A DNA stretch of 64,000 nt, taken from assembly GCF_933775445.1 (NCBI RefSeq), contig NC_065878.1:20906395-20970394 (forward strand), in the 5' to 3' direction. The notes beneath the pieces were generated by a model. The model did not search any database. It was not told the origin of the DNA and worked only from the letters and a program-made list of their open reading frames with translations. This DNA comes from Argentina anserina (Eukaryota; Streptophyta; Magnoliopsida; Rosales; Rosaceae). Positions 63,837-64,000 of this stretch are shown in pieces; the stretch's first letter is position 1; each line of letters opens with the position of its first letter. A program made the position numbers and the translations under genes.

Positions 63837-64000
63837 GTACTGCCCACTTCACCCTTGTTGATCCAATTGAGAAATTTACTGTCTTTCTGTCCTGTAATTC
63901 TGTATATTATTTTGGTAATTTGAATTACTAATTACTTTTTTATTTGAGCAAATTTGAGAAGTGGGTGCTGGGTTAATTTTGACTTCATATTGATGGTATA

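Overview
This is eudicot plant nuclear DNA. The genes carry many short GT-AG introns with AT-rich noncoding sequence and leader introns, and every confident gene belongs to a plant family. The gene content fits a rosid, and Rosaceae (strawberry/rose type) is my guess; that genus-level placement is inference only. Homologue names and the comparison with Arabidopsis gene order are from memory, not from a search.

Left part (1-22 kb). A large, fully intact 19-exon SHPRH-type SNF2/PHD/RING ubiquitin ligase gene lies on the minus strand (879-10013, 1672 aa). It is divergent, across a very short shared promoter, from an EIF1AD-like OB-fold gene on the plus strand (10634-12037). The second intron of that small gene appears to have shifted its splice sites. 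Next come a single-exon 936-aa aminotransferase-V/MOCOS-like PLP-fold gene (13736-16546), a 546-bp hAT-type MITE with a perfect 8-bp target duplication (18971-19516), and a 5'-truncated, frameshifted ABC1/UbiB kinase remnant (19805-21852).

Middle part (22-52 kb). In order: an EDR4-like zinc-ribbon protein (-), a NETWORKED-like coiled-coil protein with a truncated actin-binding domain (-), a MES17-like methylesterase (+), an intronless PHT1 phosphate transporter (-), an h-type thioredoxin with a CNPC active site (-), an AT-rich TIR element holding a 25-bp minisatellite, an LRR receptor-like pseudokinase (-), and a mitochondrial TIM21/COA1-like membrane protein (-). These are ordinary single-copy or family genes with separate promoters; no operon logic applies.

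Right part (52-64 kb). This is a repeat-rich tract: a second hAT MITE (52020-52793), a probable Helitron 3' end (53841), a third hAT MITE (54681-55169), a degenerate L1-type LINE with clear target-site duplications and a 465-bp internal tandem duplication (58598-62559), and the first two exons of cytosolic glyoxalase II at the right edge. Between the third MITE and the LINE sits the most unusual object of the window. It is a TATA-driven, apparently spliced locus whose second exon is almost entirely a 58-bp, 4-mismatch, gap-free inverted repeat around a 20-nt loop (55439-55574), the structure expected of a young MIRNA or hairpin-siRNA gene.

Exon boundaries given here were read by eye from splice consensus and reading phase. 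The multi-exon models add up to uninterrupted frames unless stated otherwise.
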